Assembly: GCF_038806765.1 (NCBI RefSeq)
Contig: NZ_CP152389.1
Coordinates: 2,356,001-2,420,000, forward strand
Length of the DNA stretch: 64,000 bases
Source: Mucilaginibacter sp. CSA2-8R
Lineage (GTDB): Bacteria > Bacteroidota > Bacteroidia > Sphingobacteriales > Sphingobacteriaceae
Reading direction: 5' to 3'
Numbering within the stretch: position 1 is the stretch's first letter; each line of letters opens with the position of its first letter. The notes under the pieces were generated by a model. The model saw nothing but the letters and a program-made list of their open reading frames with translations, did not search any database and was not told the origin of the DNA. This document shows positions 10,901-18,462 of this stretch, one piece after another. A program made the translations under genes and the position numbers.

Positions 10901-11918
10901 AACGCTGTGGAATAAATTGCTGCATATAAATACCATAGGCCTTCACGATGATTTTTTTGAAAAGGGTGGTCACTCTCTTTTAGCCGCACAGATGGTTGCA
11001 GAGGTTGAAAAAACAACCGGTACACATGTTCCGCTAGCCATGCTCTTTAAATATCCAACTATTAAAGGCTTAGCTTTATACTTAACAAAAAATAAAGCAG
11101 AAGAGGTACAGGGCTCGTTAGTAACCATTAAATCAACAGGTAGTAAACCTCCTGTTTTTATTGTACATGGCTACGGGTTAAACGTTCACATGTTTAATTT
11201 TTTAGCCCAGGCCATGGATGATGAGCAACCAGTTTACGCACTACAGGCTAAAGGGCTTAACGGCTTAGATGAGCCGGCAGATGACCTAGCTAAACTAGCT
11301 GAATATTACGTGAGCGAAATTATAAAGGTGTGGCCGGCCGGCCCTTTAGCTTTAGGCGGCTATTCGTTAGGCGGCAGTATCGCATTAGAGTTGGCTAAAC
11401 AATTACAGGCAGCCGGCAGAACAATTACGCTGCTGGCGATGATAGATGCTTATGCCGAAGTAACCTTTTTACAAGAAGATAGATACAAGGCGGTTGTCAG
11501 TAAACTACTGAGGCAATTGGGAAAGTTAAAATTTGTAGCGCAGTCATTATTACAAGATCCGTTGAAAACCATCCGGTACCAAACAACCATCATTAAAAGT
11601 CATTTCCACCGGTGGTTAGGCTTTGGTGAGCATGAACATACCGTGCATTCACCGCTGATTGATGAGATTTACATTAAATTAGATAAAGCACTCCAAAATT
11701 ATAAACTGACGCCTTACAACGGACGGGTGGCGGTTTTTAAAGCTAAAACGCGCGCTTACTACGTACCCGACAGCAAATACCTGGGCTGGAAATCATTTGC
11801 CAAACAAGGCATCAAAGTATATGAGATTCCGGGTGATCACCAAACAATGTTAACCGGGAACAATGCCCTGTTACTGGCCCAGGGGCTGCAAGCGGCACTG
11901 GACAACGAAATCAATTAA
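7956..11918 (+). CDS. Nonribosomal peptide synthetase, termination module (C-A-T-TE)
   Basis: Module of about 1320 residues that would condense the upstream beta-amino acyl chain with a second amino acid and release it. Residue numbers here count from the TTG at 7953; I prefer the ATG at 7956. Condensation domain with HHIVCDG at 153-159; adenylation domain with YTSGSTGKPKG at 622-632; carrier domain with GGHSLL and Ser1008; C-terminal type I thioesterase with GYSLGG, nucleophile Ser1138, and GDH with His1296. The adenylation pocket (D668, I669, L672, then L, G, M758, V766, W767) resembles glycine codes of the form DILxLGxxWK, so glycine is my best guess. The start lies only 7 bases after the stop of the hybrid synthetase, and the stop is 3 bases before the phosphopantetheinyl transferase, showing one operon. 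Release could be hydrolysis or cyclisation; the sequence does not decide. Confidence 0.93.
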   Translation: MDFQTIDYNPFSAHQLQKVVPSTEQQLEIWSSILFGGTKASLAFNESMTLRLIGLLNAEALQQAFAQVLHRHESLRLVFAPDGKQLCIFESIEFDFLHQDISHHDASAQDDFIKIHIQKDVSTPFDLVNGPLFRIALFSRSATHHEVVFTIHHIVCDGWSLGLISKELSDLYRAIINRQISVSPEPAAFSDYAIQQILAINNREHAGAEEFWLNLYKDGVPVLNLPIDYSRPQIRTFSSRRADFMVDAEVINGLRSLSKAYKCSFITVFIAAFESFLYRLTGQAEITLGLPAAGQPATGQLNLVGHCVNLLPLRAVIDEKLHFAEYLQQRTVAILDAFDHQQVTLGSLIKKLNIKRDPSRVPLVPVALNVDMGFDDGVEFGDLKHSFSTNARVAENFEIFINLADTPDGLQLEWSYNAQLFKPQTIRQMMMGFQTLVKQVSENPQLLLKQITISDPTVNRSKPDPDYIVTPYPAQPLHDLIEQTANKFRDKIAVIDNKTSITYQTLIQRANRLVHELGSLGIGLGDRVAILLDRSVETVVALLAVLKAGAAYVPLDSIFPAERLNYMLEDSGARLLITQTGLFEALSFSGQYLDIEKVDWTKNVLPPSVKISNYSLAYIIYTSGSTGKPKGVEVEHRSLVNFLYSMQQEPGISVADKLLAVTTISFDIAALELFLPLLAGAQVVLASVSAAKDSKALLSLITQHKITIMQATPATWKMMLIAGWDTAQPIKALCGGEALSKLLAMELLDKCSELWNMYGPTETTVWSAVKQVQKQDSIITIGKAINNTQIFILGENGNRVATGQAGEICISGEGVARGYHQRSELTSKKFVTNRTLSQTRIYRTGDLGKVDNSGDLICLGRVDFQVKVRGYRIEVEEIESHLLQLPFIEGAVVMAVDDRLVGYATVKNRLGDDDRLVALCKEHLKKWLPAYMVPSDIIIITSFPLTPNGKTDRNALISKNPLYSEAHNVTAEPQNSTEDMLVTLWNKLLHINTIGLHDDFFEKGGHSLLAAQMVAEVEKTTGTHVPLAMLFKYPTIKGLALYLTKNKAEEVQGSLVTIKSTGSKPPVFIVHGYGLNVHMFNFLAQAMDDEQPVYALQAKGLNGLDEPADDLAKLAEYYVSEIIKVWPAGPLALGGYSLGGSIALELAKQLQAAGRTITLLAMIDAYAEVTFLQEDRYKAVVSKLLRQLGKLKFVAQSLLQDPLKTIRYQTTIIKSHFHRWLGFGEHEHTVHSPLIDEIYIKLDKALQNYKLTPYNGRVAVFKAKTRAYYVPDSKYLGWKSFAKQGIKVYEIPGDHQTMLTGNNALLLAQGLQAALDNEIN

Positions 11919-11921
11919 ACC

Positions 11922-12662
11922 ATGCCGCTGATTACTTTAACCCAAACTGATAATGTAAAATGGGAAAAAGCCGACCTCGTCCCTCATCTAAAACAGGATG
12001 AGGTTCAGGTTTGGCGCGTTTTGGTACCTCCCGCGGGTGCCCAAATTGAAAATTATCGCAGTGTAATGAGTGTAGCCGAAATTGACCGGGCTTCGCGCTT
12101 TGTGCATCCCGAAGATACCAACCGTTATGTAACAGCCCACGGAGTTTTACGGCAGTTACTTTCTGCACATACGGCAGTAGCCAGGCATCAGCTCCTATTT
12201 ACTAAAAATGAGTTCGGCAAACCTGCCCTGATCATGAGCGATAGCAAAGCAGCTCTCCATTTTAACTTATCGCACTCCGGCCAGTATGTAATCATTGCTT
12301 TAAGTAAACACCCAATAGGAGCAGATGTTGAATATCTGAAACCTGACTTTAATTTTCATAGTTTATTGCCGCATTATTTTACAGCAGCTGAAACGCATTT
12401 TATCACCACCACATCAGCATCGCCACTCACTGCATTTTTTAGCGCCTGGACCCGCAAAGAGGCGCTCGGCAAGGGGTTAGGGTCGGGGATTACCGAAAAC
12501 ATGCAAGTGCTGCCCAGCCTTAATGGCATTCACAGTTCAACCGGTTTGCTTGTGGTAAATGATTGGAATGTGCAGACTTTCAGAGTGGATGATGTGCATA
12601 TGGCGAGCGTAGCGTGCAGTGGAAATGTGAGGGAGGTTAGGTTTTTTAATTTTATTCATTAA
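11922..12662 (+). CDS. Sfp-type 4'-phosphopantetheinyl transferase
   Basis: Transfers phosphopantetheine from coenzyme A to the carrier-domain serines of the two upstream synthetases (Ser557, Ser1553, Ser1008). The protein has 246 residues, the pseudo-dimeric Sfp size. It shows the metal-binding GADVE motif (Asp135, Glu137) and the WTRKEALGK motif (Trp176, Lys179, Glu180, Lys184), as well as an upstream 'HFNLSHSG' segment common to the family. It starts 3 bases after the NRPS stop, so it belongs to the operon, and its presence suggests the pathway carries its own activation enzyme. No terminator hairpin is obvious after it. Confidence 0.94.
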   Translation: MPLITLTQTDNVKWEKADLVPHLKQDEVQVWRVLVPPAGAQIENYRSVMSVAEIDRASRFVHPEDTNRYVTAHGVLRQLLSAHTAVARHQLLFTKNEFGKPALIMSDSKAALHFNLSHSGQYVIIALSKHPIGADVEYLKPDFNFHSLLPHYFTAAETHFITTTSASPLTAFFSAWTRKEALGKGLGSGITENMQVLPSLNGIHSSTGLLVVNDWNVQTFRVDDVHMASVACSGNVREVRFFNFIH

Positions 12663-13023
12663 TCAAGGTATACACCAATCGCGTTTTTCAACACAATAAG
12701 CTATTATGCAGGCTGATGAATTGATTTGGTAGTAAATGTTTAGCTTTAAACAATGTTTGCATTAATCTTATCGCTGTAACTATAATCATGCCTTGCTTTA
12801 CCTAAATTATGGGATGGTGATTTGGTGTTTCGCGACTTTTTTGTCGGCAGTCATCCATCGATACTCATAGCGGGCAGGTTTGAGTTTAGTCAGGTGAATA
12901 ATGGAACTTGCTTAACAAGCTTAACCCTGTCGCCAACTCCATCTTTAAAATTATCTTTTTAAGCCAGTAATCTTTTTCCGCAAGTATTTATACTGTACCT
13001 TGTAATCGTAAGACATAATACTG
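12663..13023 (+). other. Intergenic stretch with coding-like but broken frames on both strands
   Basis: No intact gene. On the minus strand an ATG at 13016 opens a short coding-like frame (MSYDYKVQYKYLR), and two later segments in other frames also look coding (GDRVKLVKQVP, then KLKPARYEYRWMTADKK ending at a TAA at 12807-12809). On the plus strand 12786-12954 is open for about 56 codons. This could be a decayed small gene or a dispersed intergenic repeat; I cannot tell which from one copy. Confidence 0.3.
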
Positions 13024-14031
13024 ATGCCTTTTACTTTTGCCCACCCTGCCATTGTACTACCCCTTATCAAAATTAGTAGGCGATGGTTGTCTCTTACTGC
13101 TTTAGTGGTTGGAAGTATGACACCGGATTTTGATTACTTCCTTAGGTTAAGAGTTAAAAGCGTGTATAGCTACACATTAGCAGGACTATTATGGTTTGAT
13201 TTACCTTTAGGAGTTTTACTCACGGTTTTATACCTGGTTTGCGTTAAGGGAAAGTTATTAAGTGCTTTGCCCCAGTATTTATATCGAGATTATGATGGTC
13301 GAAGCCGCGACACGCCTCTTACAGTTCTTTCTGTTGAATACGTGGCTGTTATTTGTTATTCCGTACTATTGGGGGCGGCATCACATCTGTTTTGGGATGC
13401 ATTTACGCATCCACACGGCTATTTCGTAGATCATATACTTTGGCTTAACAAAACTATTGCGATAGGCAATTTTAAGATTCAGTATTATAAGCTGCTCCAA
13501 CATGCAAGTACTGCAGTTGGGTTGTCGATTATCGCTGCGATAATAGCGAACTGTCCGAAGTTGACTGCGAGAATTGATAAATCATTTCGCATTAATTTTT
13601 GGAAAACAGTTGCTTTAGTTGTGTTCTTCTTTGTCGTAATTAGGTTTTTACTTAGTTTTAATCATCTAAGTTTTGGAGATTTCGTGTTAACCATTATGTC
13701 TGCTTCTTTTGTCGGAATTTTTCTTTCTGCGGTCACAAATAGAGTAAAGTATAGGGGAGCACGATCTTTATTAAGTCCTCTACTAACGGATGGTCAATTT
13801 ATATTATCAAGAGCAGATTATGCTACCGGAATTGTACTTGACGAAAATCTAAATTGGGCTGTTGATGATAAGCAAAACGTTTACACTGTTTATAATGACG
13901 TTGACCAAGCTATTGAAGCAGCAAGAAACATTGCTAACTATAGAGGTGATATAGAATGTTATGTTCATGACAGCCAAATGCGGCCTGTATATTTTATCCG
14001 GAAAGATGAAATTAAAGACCTAAGGCAATAG
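13024..14031 (+). CDS. DUF4184 family membrane protein
   Basis: Integral membrane protein of 335 residues and unknown function. The N-terminus MPFTFAHPAIVLPL, followed by 'GSMTPDFDYF', is the signature of DUF4184. A further histidine/aspartate-rich segment 'SHLFWDAFTHPHG' lies near residue 120-132; with the N-terminal histidine and the DFDYF acids it could form a metal site, as in other HD-like membrane hydrolases (inference only). About six hydrophobic segments follow one another up to residue 245, and a soluble tail of about 90 residues, rich in charged residues, ends the protein. It stands alone between the biosynthetic operon and lpxK and is somewhat more AT-rich than its neighbours. Nothing links it to the peptide pathway except position. 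Confidence 0.75.
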   Translation: MPFTFAHPAIVLPLIKISRRWLSLTALVVGSMTPDFDYFLRLRVKSVYSYTLAGLLWFDLPLGVLLTVLYLVCVKGKLLSALPQYLYRDYDGRSRDTPLTVLSVEYVAVICYSVLLGAASHLFWDAFTHPHGYFVDHILWLNKTIAIGNFKIQYYKLLQHASTAVGLSIIAAIIANCPKLTARIDKSFRINFWKTVALVVFFFVVIRFLLSFNHLSFGDFVLTIMSASFVGIFLSAVTNRVKYRGARSLLSPLLTDGQFILSRADYATGIVLDENLNWAVDDKQNVYTVYNDVDQAIEAARNIANYRGDIECYVHDSQMRPVYFIRKDEIKDLRQ

Positions 14032-14091
14032 CGTGGTAGTATTTTAAATCATTGTTCAATGTTAAATTCTGCCATCCGCATAGACAATACT

Positions 14092-14099
14092 TATCTTTG
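14092..14099 (+). promoter_or_regulatory. Bacteroidota -7 box upstream of lpxK
   Basis: TATCTTTG matches the Bacteroidota -7 consensus TAnnTTTG exactly and lies 5 bases before the lpxK start codon. No clear -33 TTG is found at the expected spacing. The short distance would mean an almost leaderless transcript, so this is a suggestion. Confidence 0.4.
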
Positions 14100-14104
14100 C
14101 CACC

Positions 14105-15226
14105 ATGCTCAAATATCTGCGCTGGCTGTTATTCCCATTTTCGCTGCTTTACGGCCTGGTAGTGGTAGTACGCAACTGGTTTTACGATGCAGGCCTGTTT
14201 AAAAGCCGAAAGTTTGAGCTGCCGGTCATCTGCGTGGGCAACCTGGATGTTGGTGGTGCGGGTAAAAGCCCTATGACCGAGTATTTGGTGCGTTTGCTAA
14301 AGTCAGATTTTAAACTGGCCACGCTAAGCCGGGGGTATGGCCGCCAAAGTAAAGGTTTTTGGGTTGCAAATAATGAAGTCGATCCTGTAAGAGAAATTAC
14401 TGCTACTGCCGCTAAATCTACTGCAACCGCAAATATGGCTGCTCAACTCGGTGATGAACCTTCCCAGTTTGCGCAAAAGTTTCCGGACGTTACCGTAGCA
14501 GTTTGTGAAAAGCGGGTAGAGGGCATCGAACGGCTGCAAGCCAATCACGACCTCATTATTTTAGATGATGCTTACCAGCACCGGGCTGTCGAGCCGGGTT
14601 TTAGCGTATTATTGTTTGATTATAGCCGCATCAATGAGCCGCATCTGTTGCTGCCTGCCGGTAACCTGCGCGAGCCGTTTGTGGGCCGGTATCGGGCTGA
14701 TGTTTTCGTGGTAAGTAAATGTCCGCCCGATTTAAGTGTAGCTGATCAACACAAAATAATAACTCAATTAAAACCTTTAAATTACCAGCAGGTATATTTT
14801 ACGGCTATCACTTACCTGCCTTTGCAATGGTTAAACGGAGGTGACGAACCGGCTTCGCTTAATCAGAATACTACACTATTCCTGATCACGGGTATTGCCA
14901 ATGCACGGCCGCTGTTACAGCATTTAGGTAAACTTACAACACACATTGTACATCATAATTATGCCGATCATCATCAATTTAGCTTAAAAAATATTGCTAA
15001 ACTTGCACAAGATTTTAACAGCTGCACTGACGCTCAAAAAGTTATTATAACCACCGAAAAAGATGCGCAGCGCCTGCGCAACCCTCAGTTATTGCCCTTG
15101 GTAAACACACTGCCAATTATGGTGTTGCCAATTGGCATCAGCTTTTTAAACGGAGGCGAAGCGCAGTTTAATAAAACGATATTTAATTATGTTAGACAAT
15201 ATACAACGCACCGTAGCGTACATTAA
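14105..15226 (+). CDS. lpxK: Tetraacyldisaccharide 4'-kinase
   Basis: Phosphorylates the 4' position of the lipid A disaccharide precursor at the inner membrane, the sixth step of lipid A synthesis. The protein has 373 residues. It starts with a hydrophobic membrane-associating helix (LKYLRWLLFPFSLLYGLV), then shows 'PVICVGNLDVGGAGKSP', the P-loop characteristic of LpxK, and later 'LILDDAYQHRAV' with the DDxxQHR signature. The C-terminal half contains 'YADHHQF' and 'VIITTEKDAQRL', both family hallmarks. Its end overlaps the next gene by 38 bases in another frame. The presence of this gene confirms an outer membrane with lipopolysaccharide. Confidence 0.95.
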   Translation: MLKYLRWLLFPFSLLYGLVVVVRNWFYDAGLFKSRKFELPVICVGNLDVGGAGKSPMTEYLVRLLKSDFKLATLSRGYGRQSKGFWVANNEVDPVREITATAAKSTATANMAAQLGDEPSQFAQKFPDVTVAVCEKRVEGIERLQANHDLIILDDAYQHRAVEPGFSVLLFDYSRINEPHLLLPAGNLREPFVGRYRADVFVVSKCPPDLSVADQHKIITQLKPLNYQQVYFTAITYLPLQWLNGGDEPASLNQNTTLFLITGIANARPLLQHLGKLTTHIVHHNYADHHQFSLKNIAKLAQDFNSCTDAQKVIITTEKDAQRLRNPQLLPLVNTLPIMVLPIGISFLNGGEAQFNKTIFNYVRQYTTHRSVH

Positions 15227-16007
15227 AAAAAGCATCGGCGATTTTGAACCCGAAGCCGGCATTATTTTAGGCACTGGCCTGGGTGGTTTAGTTAAAGAGA
15301 TAGAGGTAGAAAAACAGATGCTCTATGCTAACATTCCCGATTTTCCGGTAGCCACACTCGAATTTCATTCCGGCAAATTGATTTTTGGTACTCTGGCCGG
15401 TAAAAAGGTAGTGGCTATGCAGGGTCGTTTGCATTACTACGAAGGCTACAGCATGCAGCAAATTACCTTTCCGGTGAGGGTGATGAAAATGTTGGGTATC
15501 AAAACACTGTTTGTTTCTAATGCCAGCGGATCGCTTAATGCTGATTTTAAAACCGGCGATTTAATGGTGATTGAAGACCATATTAACCTGCAGCCATCAA
15601 ATCCATTAATTGGAAGCAATTATGAAGAGTTAGGCCCGCGTTTTCCGGACATGAGTCAGCCTTACTCTAAAGAATTGACTCAAAAGGCACTGCAAATTGC
15701 AAAGCAAAATAATATCACCTGCCATAAAGGAGTGTATGTAGCTGTAACAGGTCCTAACTTGGAAACCCGTGCCGAATATCGCTACCTGCGTATTATAGGT
15801 GGTGATGCGGTAGGAATGAGCACTGTGCCCGAGGTAATTGTGGCAAACCACATGAGCCTGCCGGTATTTGCAATTTCGGTATTAACCGATGAAGGTTTCC
15901 CTGAAGTACTGAAGCCGGTATCATTAGAAGAAATTATAGAAACTGCTCAAAAAGCTGAACCGCATTTGACACATATATTGAAAGAGCTAATTGCAGGTTT
16001 GGATTAA
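15189..16007 (+). CDS. punA: Purine nucleoside phosphorylase
   Basis: Cleaves purine nucleosides with phosphate to the free base and ribose 1-phosphate in purine salvage, in the cytoplasm. With 272 residues and the sequence features of the trimeric PNP group it fits PunA/PNP class: 'GIILGTGLGGL' binding phosphate near the N-terminus, 'FHSG' , 'MQGRLHYYEGY' around residue 80, 'SNASGSLN', and 'GPNLETRAEYR' followed by 'GGDAVGMSTVPEVI' lining the base and ribose pocket. The start at 15189 overlaps lpxK by 38 bases; the overlap region encodes the expected N-terminal helix, so a later start would truncate it. The symbol is by family; orthology is not tested. Confidence 0.9.
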   Translation: MLDNIQRTVAYIKKSIGDFEPEAGIILGTGLGGLVKEIEVEKQMLYANIPDFPVATLEFHSGKLIFGTLAGKKVVAMQGRLHYYEGYSMQQITFPVRVMKMLGIKTLFVSNASGSLNADFKTGDLMVIEDHINLQPSNPLIGSNYEELGPRFPDMSQPYSKELTQKALQIAKQNNITCHKGVYVAVTGPNLETRAEYRYLRIIGGDAVGMSTVPEVIVANHMSLPVFAISVLTDEGFPEVLKPVSLEEIIETAQKAEPHLTHILKELIAGLD

Positions 16008-16191
16008 GGAATTGGGTCGCCAGCTACTGGCTGCGGGTAGAGAAGAGGTGCAACAATGCATCAACTAAAAGCATTTAAAGAATTACAATCGTAAGTGCAT
16101 ACATTTAACACGAGCCCCAATAATATAATAAATAATAGCTTTAAGCAATAAGTATAGCCTTTGTGCTGTTAACATAAAACCAAACACATAT

Positions 16192-16211
16192 GGGCGGCCA
16201 GTTGGCTGCCC
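16192..16211 (+). terminator. GC-rich hairpin between purine nucleoside phosphorylase and porin
   Basis: GGGCGGCC and GGCTGCCC form an 8-pair stem (one G-T pair) around a 4-base loop, followed by a T-rich stretch. It ends 16 bases before the porin start codon, so it may terminate the upstream transcript or act in the porin leader. Confidence 0.35.
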
Positions 16212-16227
16212 TGATTGATTTTTATAA

Positions 16228-18297
16228 ATGCCGGATCAATTCAAAAATTTTCTGCTTACGATGCTTTGCCTGGTAATCGGTCAGACGGCTTTTGCCCAAA
16301 TACCTGACCGGCCTTACGGTGCCGACACCATTCGCAGTGGCCGTAAGCTTAACACCAGTGATTTGTTGGATAGTGCACGTAAGCGTGAGGAAAATAAGAA
16401 AGACACGGTAATTTATACATCAAAATATATTAAGGTTACTAACGAAGCACTGCTTAAAGACAGTACGCAGGTTTTTCCGTTAGATACCGGGTTAACTAAC
16501 TTTGAGAATTTCAGTCCGCTGTTGCAACCTTACAGTCCACGCATGCATTTGGGCAGCACAGGCTTACCACAGCGCCCCATGTTGTTTGAGCCGCAAAAAT
16601 CTGTTGGGTTTGATGTAGGCAACCATGCGTTAGATGTGTATATGCTACGGCCGAGTGATGTTCAATACTACCGTGCCCGGGTAGCATACACTAACCTGCA
16701 ATTTTATAGTGGTGCTTTTGGCAACCCTAACGCAGACCAGGTGTTTAGGCTGGTGCATACCCAAAACGTTAAGCCTAACTGGAATTTTACTTTCAACTTC
16801 AATTCAACCGGTTCGCGCGGTTATTATACCCGCCAAAACGTAAGCGATTTAAATGCCGTAGTGGCTACCTGGTACGAGTCGAAAAGCAAGCGCTATAATT
16901 TATTGGGTAACCTGGTTTTTAACAACGTGCGTGCGCCCGAGAGCGGGTCAATACGTAACGGCGATATTTTCAACAAGGCCTCTTTCGACCCTTTGCAGGA
17001 AACGGTTCGCCTTACTAACGCTTACATCAATTATCGCAATAACGGCGTTTACCTGAAGCAATTCTATTACCTCGGCCGTATTGATACCATCAACGCCGCC
17101 GGCAAAGAGGGGCAAAAGATATTACCTACCCAGCGCGTTTCGCATACTATTTACTACAACGTACAAAAGTATCGTTTTGTCCAAAATGAGCCTGACACTT
17201 ATAACGTATTCTCCGACTATTATTTTAATAACACTATCTCGCGCGACTCGCTGGCCGTAACCAATATCCGTAATGATTTTTCGTACAGTTTTTACCTGCG
17301 CGGCAAATCAGTAAGCTTTGTAAAAAATGAGGTGAAACTGGATGTCGGTCTGACACATGATTTTTTCCGTTATTCGCAGTACATCGTCGACTCCCTGCAA
17401 GCCACTACCAACCTACGTAACCAGGAACGCCGTGTGCAAAATGCCACTTATCAAAACGTAAGGCTAAACGCAAAGTTCAGTTATCGTTTTAGCGACCGGG
17501 TAAATTTGCAAGGTGATTTTCAGCAAGTAGTGGTGGGTTACAACTTTGGCGATTATTTGTATGATGCCAAGCTGAGCCTTGCAGGTGGTGAAAAGGCGGG
17601 CCGTATTATTTTAGGTGCTTATGCCCAAAATAACGAAGCGCCGTTGGTATTTAAAAATTACATCAGCAACCATTACGTGTTTAACAACACTAATATTGGC
17701 AAGCAGCAAATTAACAACGTATCATTCAATTACATTAACGATAAACTGCAGATTGACCTCAAAGCCGAGTACTTTTTGGTTAACGGCTACCAGTATTTTG
17801 CAGCTCAAACACCCAATGGTAACGATGTAGCTCCTAAACAATTAGATGCCCCGTTAAACTTGCTCAAGATTAGTGCAGGCAAAAAGTTCGCTTTTGGTAA
17901 GTTTCATGCCGAAGATTACTTTGTTTACCAGCAGTCCGATTATCAAACCACATTGCGTATTCCTCAGATTTATAACTACGCCAATATTTATTATACAAAG
18001 TTGTTTTTTAACAACTTGCTTACCAGTATTGGTGTAAGCGCCCGTTACAATACGCGTTATACTGCACCAAATTATGCTGTTGGTATAGGTCAGTTTTACA
18101 ACAGCAGCGACATCTCATTTATTACCACGCCTATAATTACCCCATACATTAAGGCTACGCTGTTTCGTACCAACTTGTTTATTATGTATGATTATGTGAA
18201 TCAAGGCCTGCAAAGCAATGGGTATTACACTGTTAACCGTTACCCGATGCCGTATCGGTTGTTGAAGTTTGGTGTGAGCTGGTCTTTTTATAATTAA
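16228..18297 (+). CDS. Putative outer-membrane porin (Bacteroidota Porin_10-like)
   Basis: Predicted outer-membrane beta-barrel of 689 residues. A signal peptide is visible (hydrophobic LLTMLCLVIGQ, cleavage after AFA-Q), then a low-complexity periplasmic segment with 'RPYGADTIRSGRK', and then about 550 residues of alternating aromatic and polar residues typical of transmembrane beta-strands, ending 'RLLKFGVSWSFYN' with a C-terminal aromatic strand. The layout matches the family called putative porin in Bacteroidota genomes. Substrate and gating cannot be judged. It stands alone, with its own leader of about 220 bases and convergent to the next gene. Confidence 0.8.
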   Translation: MPDQFKNFLLTMLCLVIGQTAFAQIPDRPYGADTIRSGRKLNTSDLLDSARKREENKKDTVIYTSKYIKVTNEALLKDSTQVFPLDTGLTNFENFSPLLQPYSPRMHLGSTGLPQRPMLFEPQKSVGFDVGNHALDVYMLRPSDVQYYRARVAYTNLQFYSGAFGNPNADQVFRLVHTQNVKPNWNFTFNFNSTGSRGYYTRQNVSDLNAVVATWYESKSKRYNLLGNLVFNNVRAPESGSIRNGDIFNKASFDPLQETVRLTNAYINYRNNGVYLKQFYYLGRIDTINAAGKEGQKILPTQRVSHTIYYNVQKYRFVQNEPDTYNVFSDYYFNNTISRDSLAVTNIRNDFSYSFYLRGKSVSFVKNEVKLDVGLTHDFFRYSQYIVDSLQATTNLRNQERRVQNATYQNVRLNAKFSYRFSDRVNLQGDFQQVVVGYNFGDYLYDAKLSLAGGEKAGRIILGAYAQNNEAPLVFKNYISNHYVFNNTNIGKQQINNVSFNYINDKLQIDLKAEYFLVNGYQYFAAQTPNGNDVAPKQLDAPLNLLKISAGKKFAFGKFHAEDYFVYQQSDYQTTLRIPQIYNYANIYYTKLFFNNLLTSIGVSARYNTRYTAPNYAVGIGQFYNSSDISFITTPIITPYIKATLFRTNLFIMYDYVNQGLQSNGYYTVNRYPMPYRLLKFGVSWSFYN

Positions 18298-18396
18298 GCC
18301 GGTTCAATTATGCAATTTATCTGCCGACAGTCGATCTAAGCCGTTACATCATCAAGTTGTATAAAGGTCTTTGGGCTATGACTCGCTTTTAGTACA

Positions 18397-18422
18397 AAAG
18401 CCCAGTTAAAGAACTGAGCTTT
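18397..18422. terminator. Bidirectional hairpin between porin and hydrolase genes
   Basis: AAAGCCCAGTT and AACTGAGCTTT form a stem with one mismatch and a 4-base loop, between two convergent genes. The minus-strand side runs into TTTTG, so it most likely serves the hydrolase transcript and perhaps the porin too. Confidence 0.5.
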
Positions 18423-18462
18423 CTATTAATGTGCGGTATAACAACAAGGAAGATCATCAATA

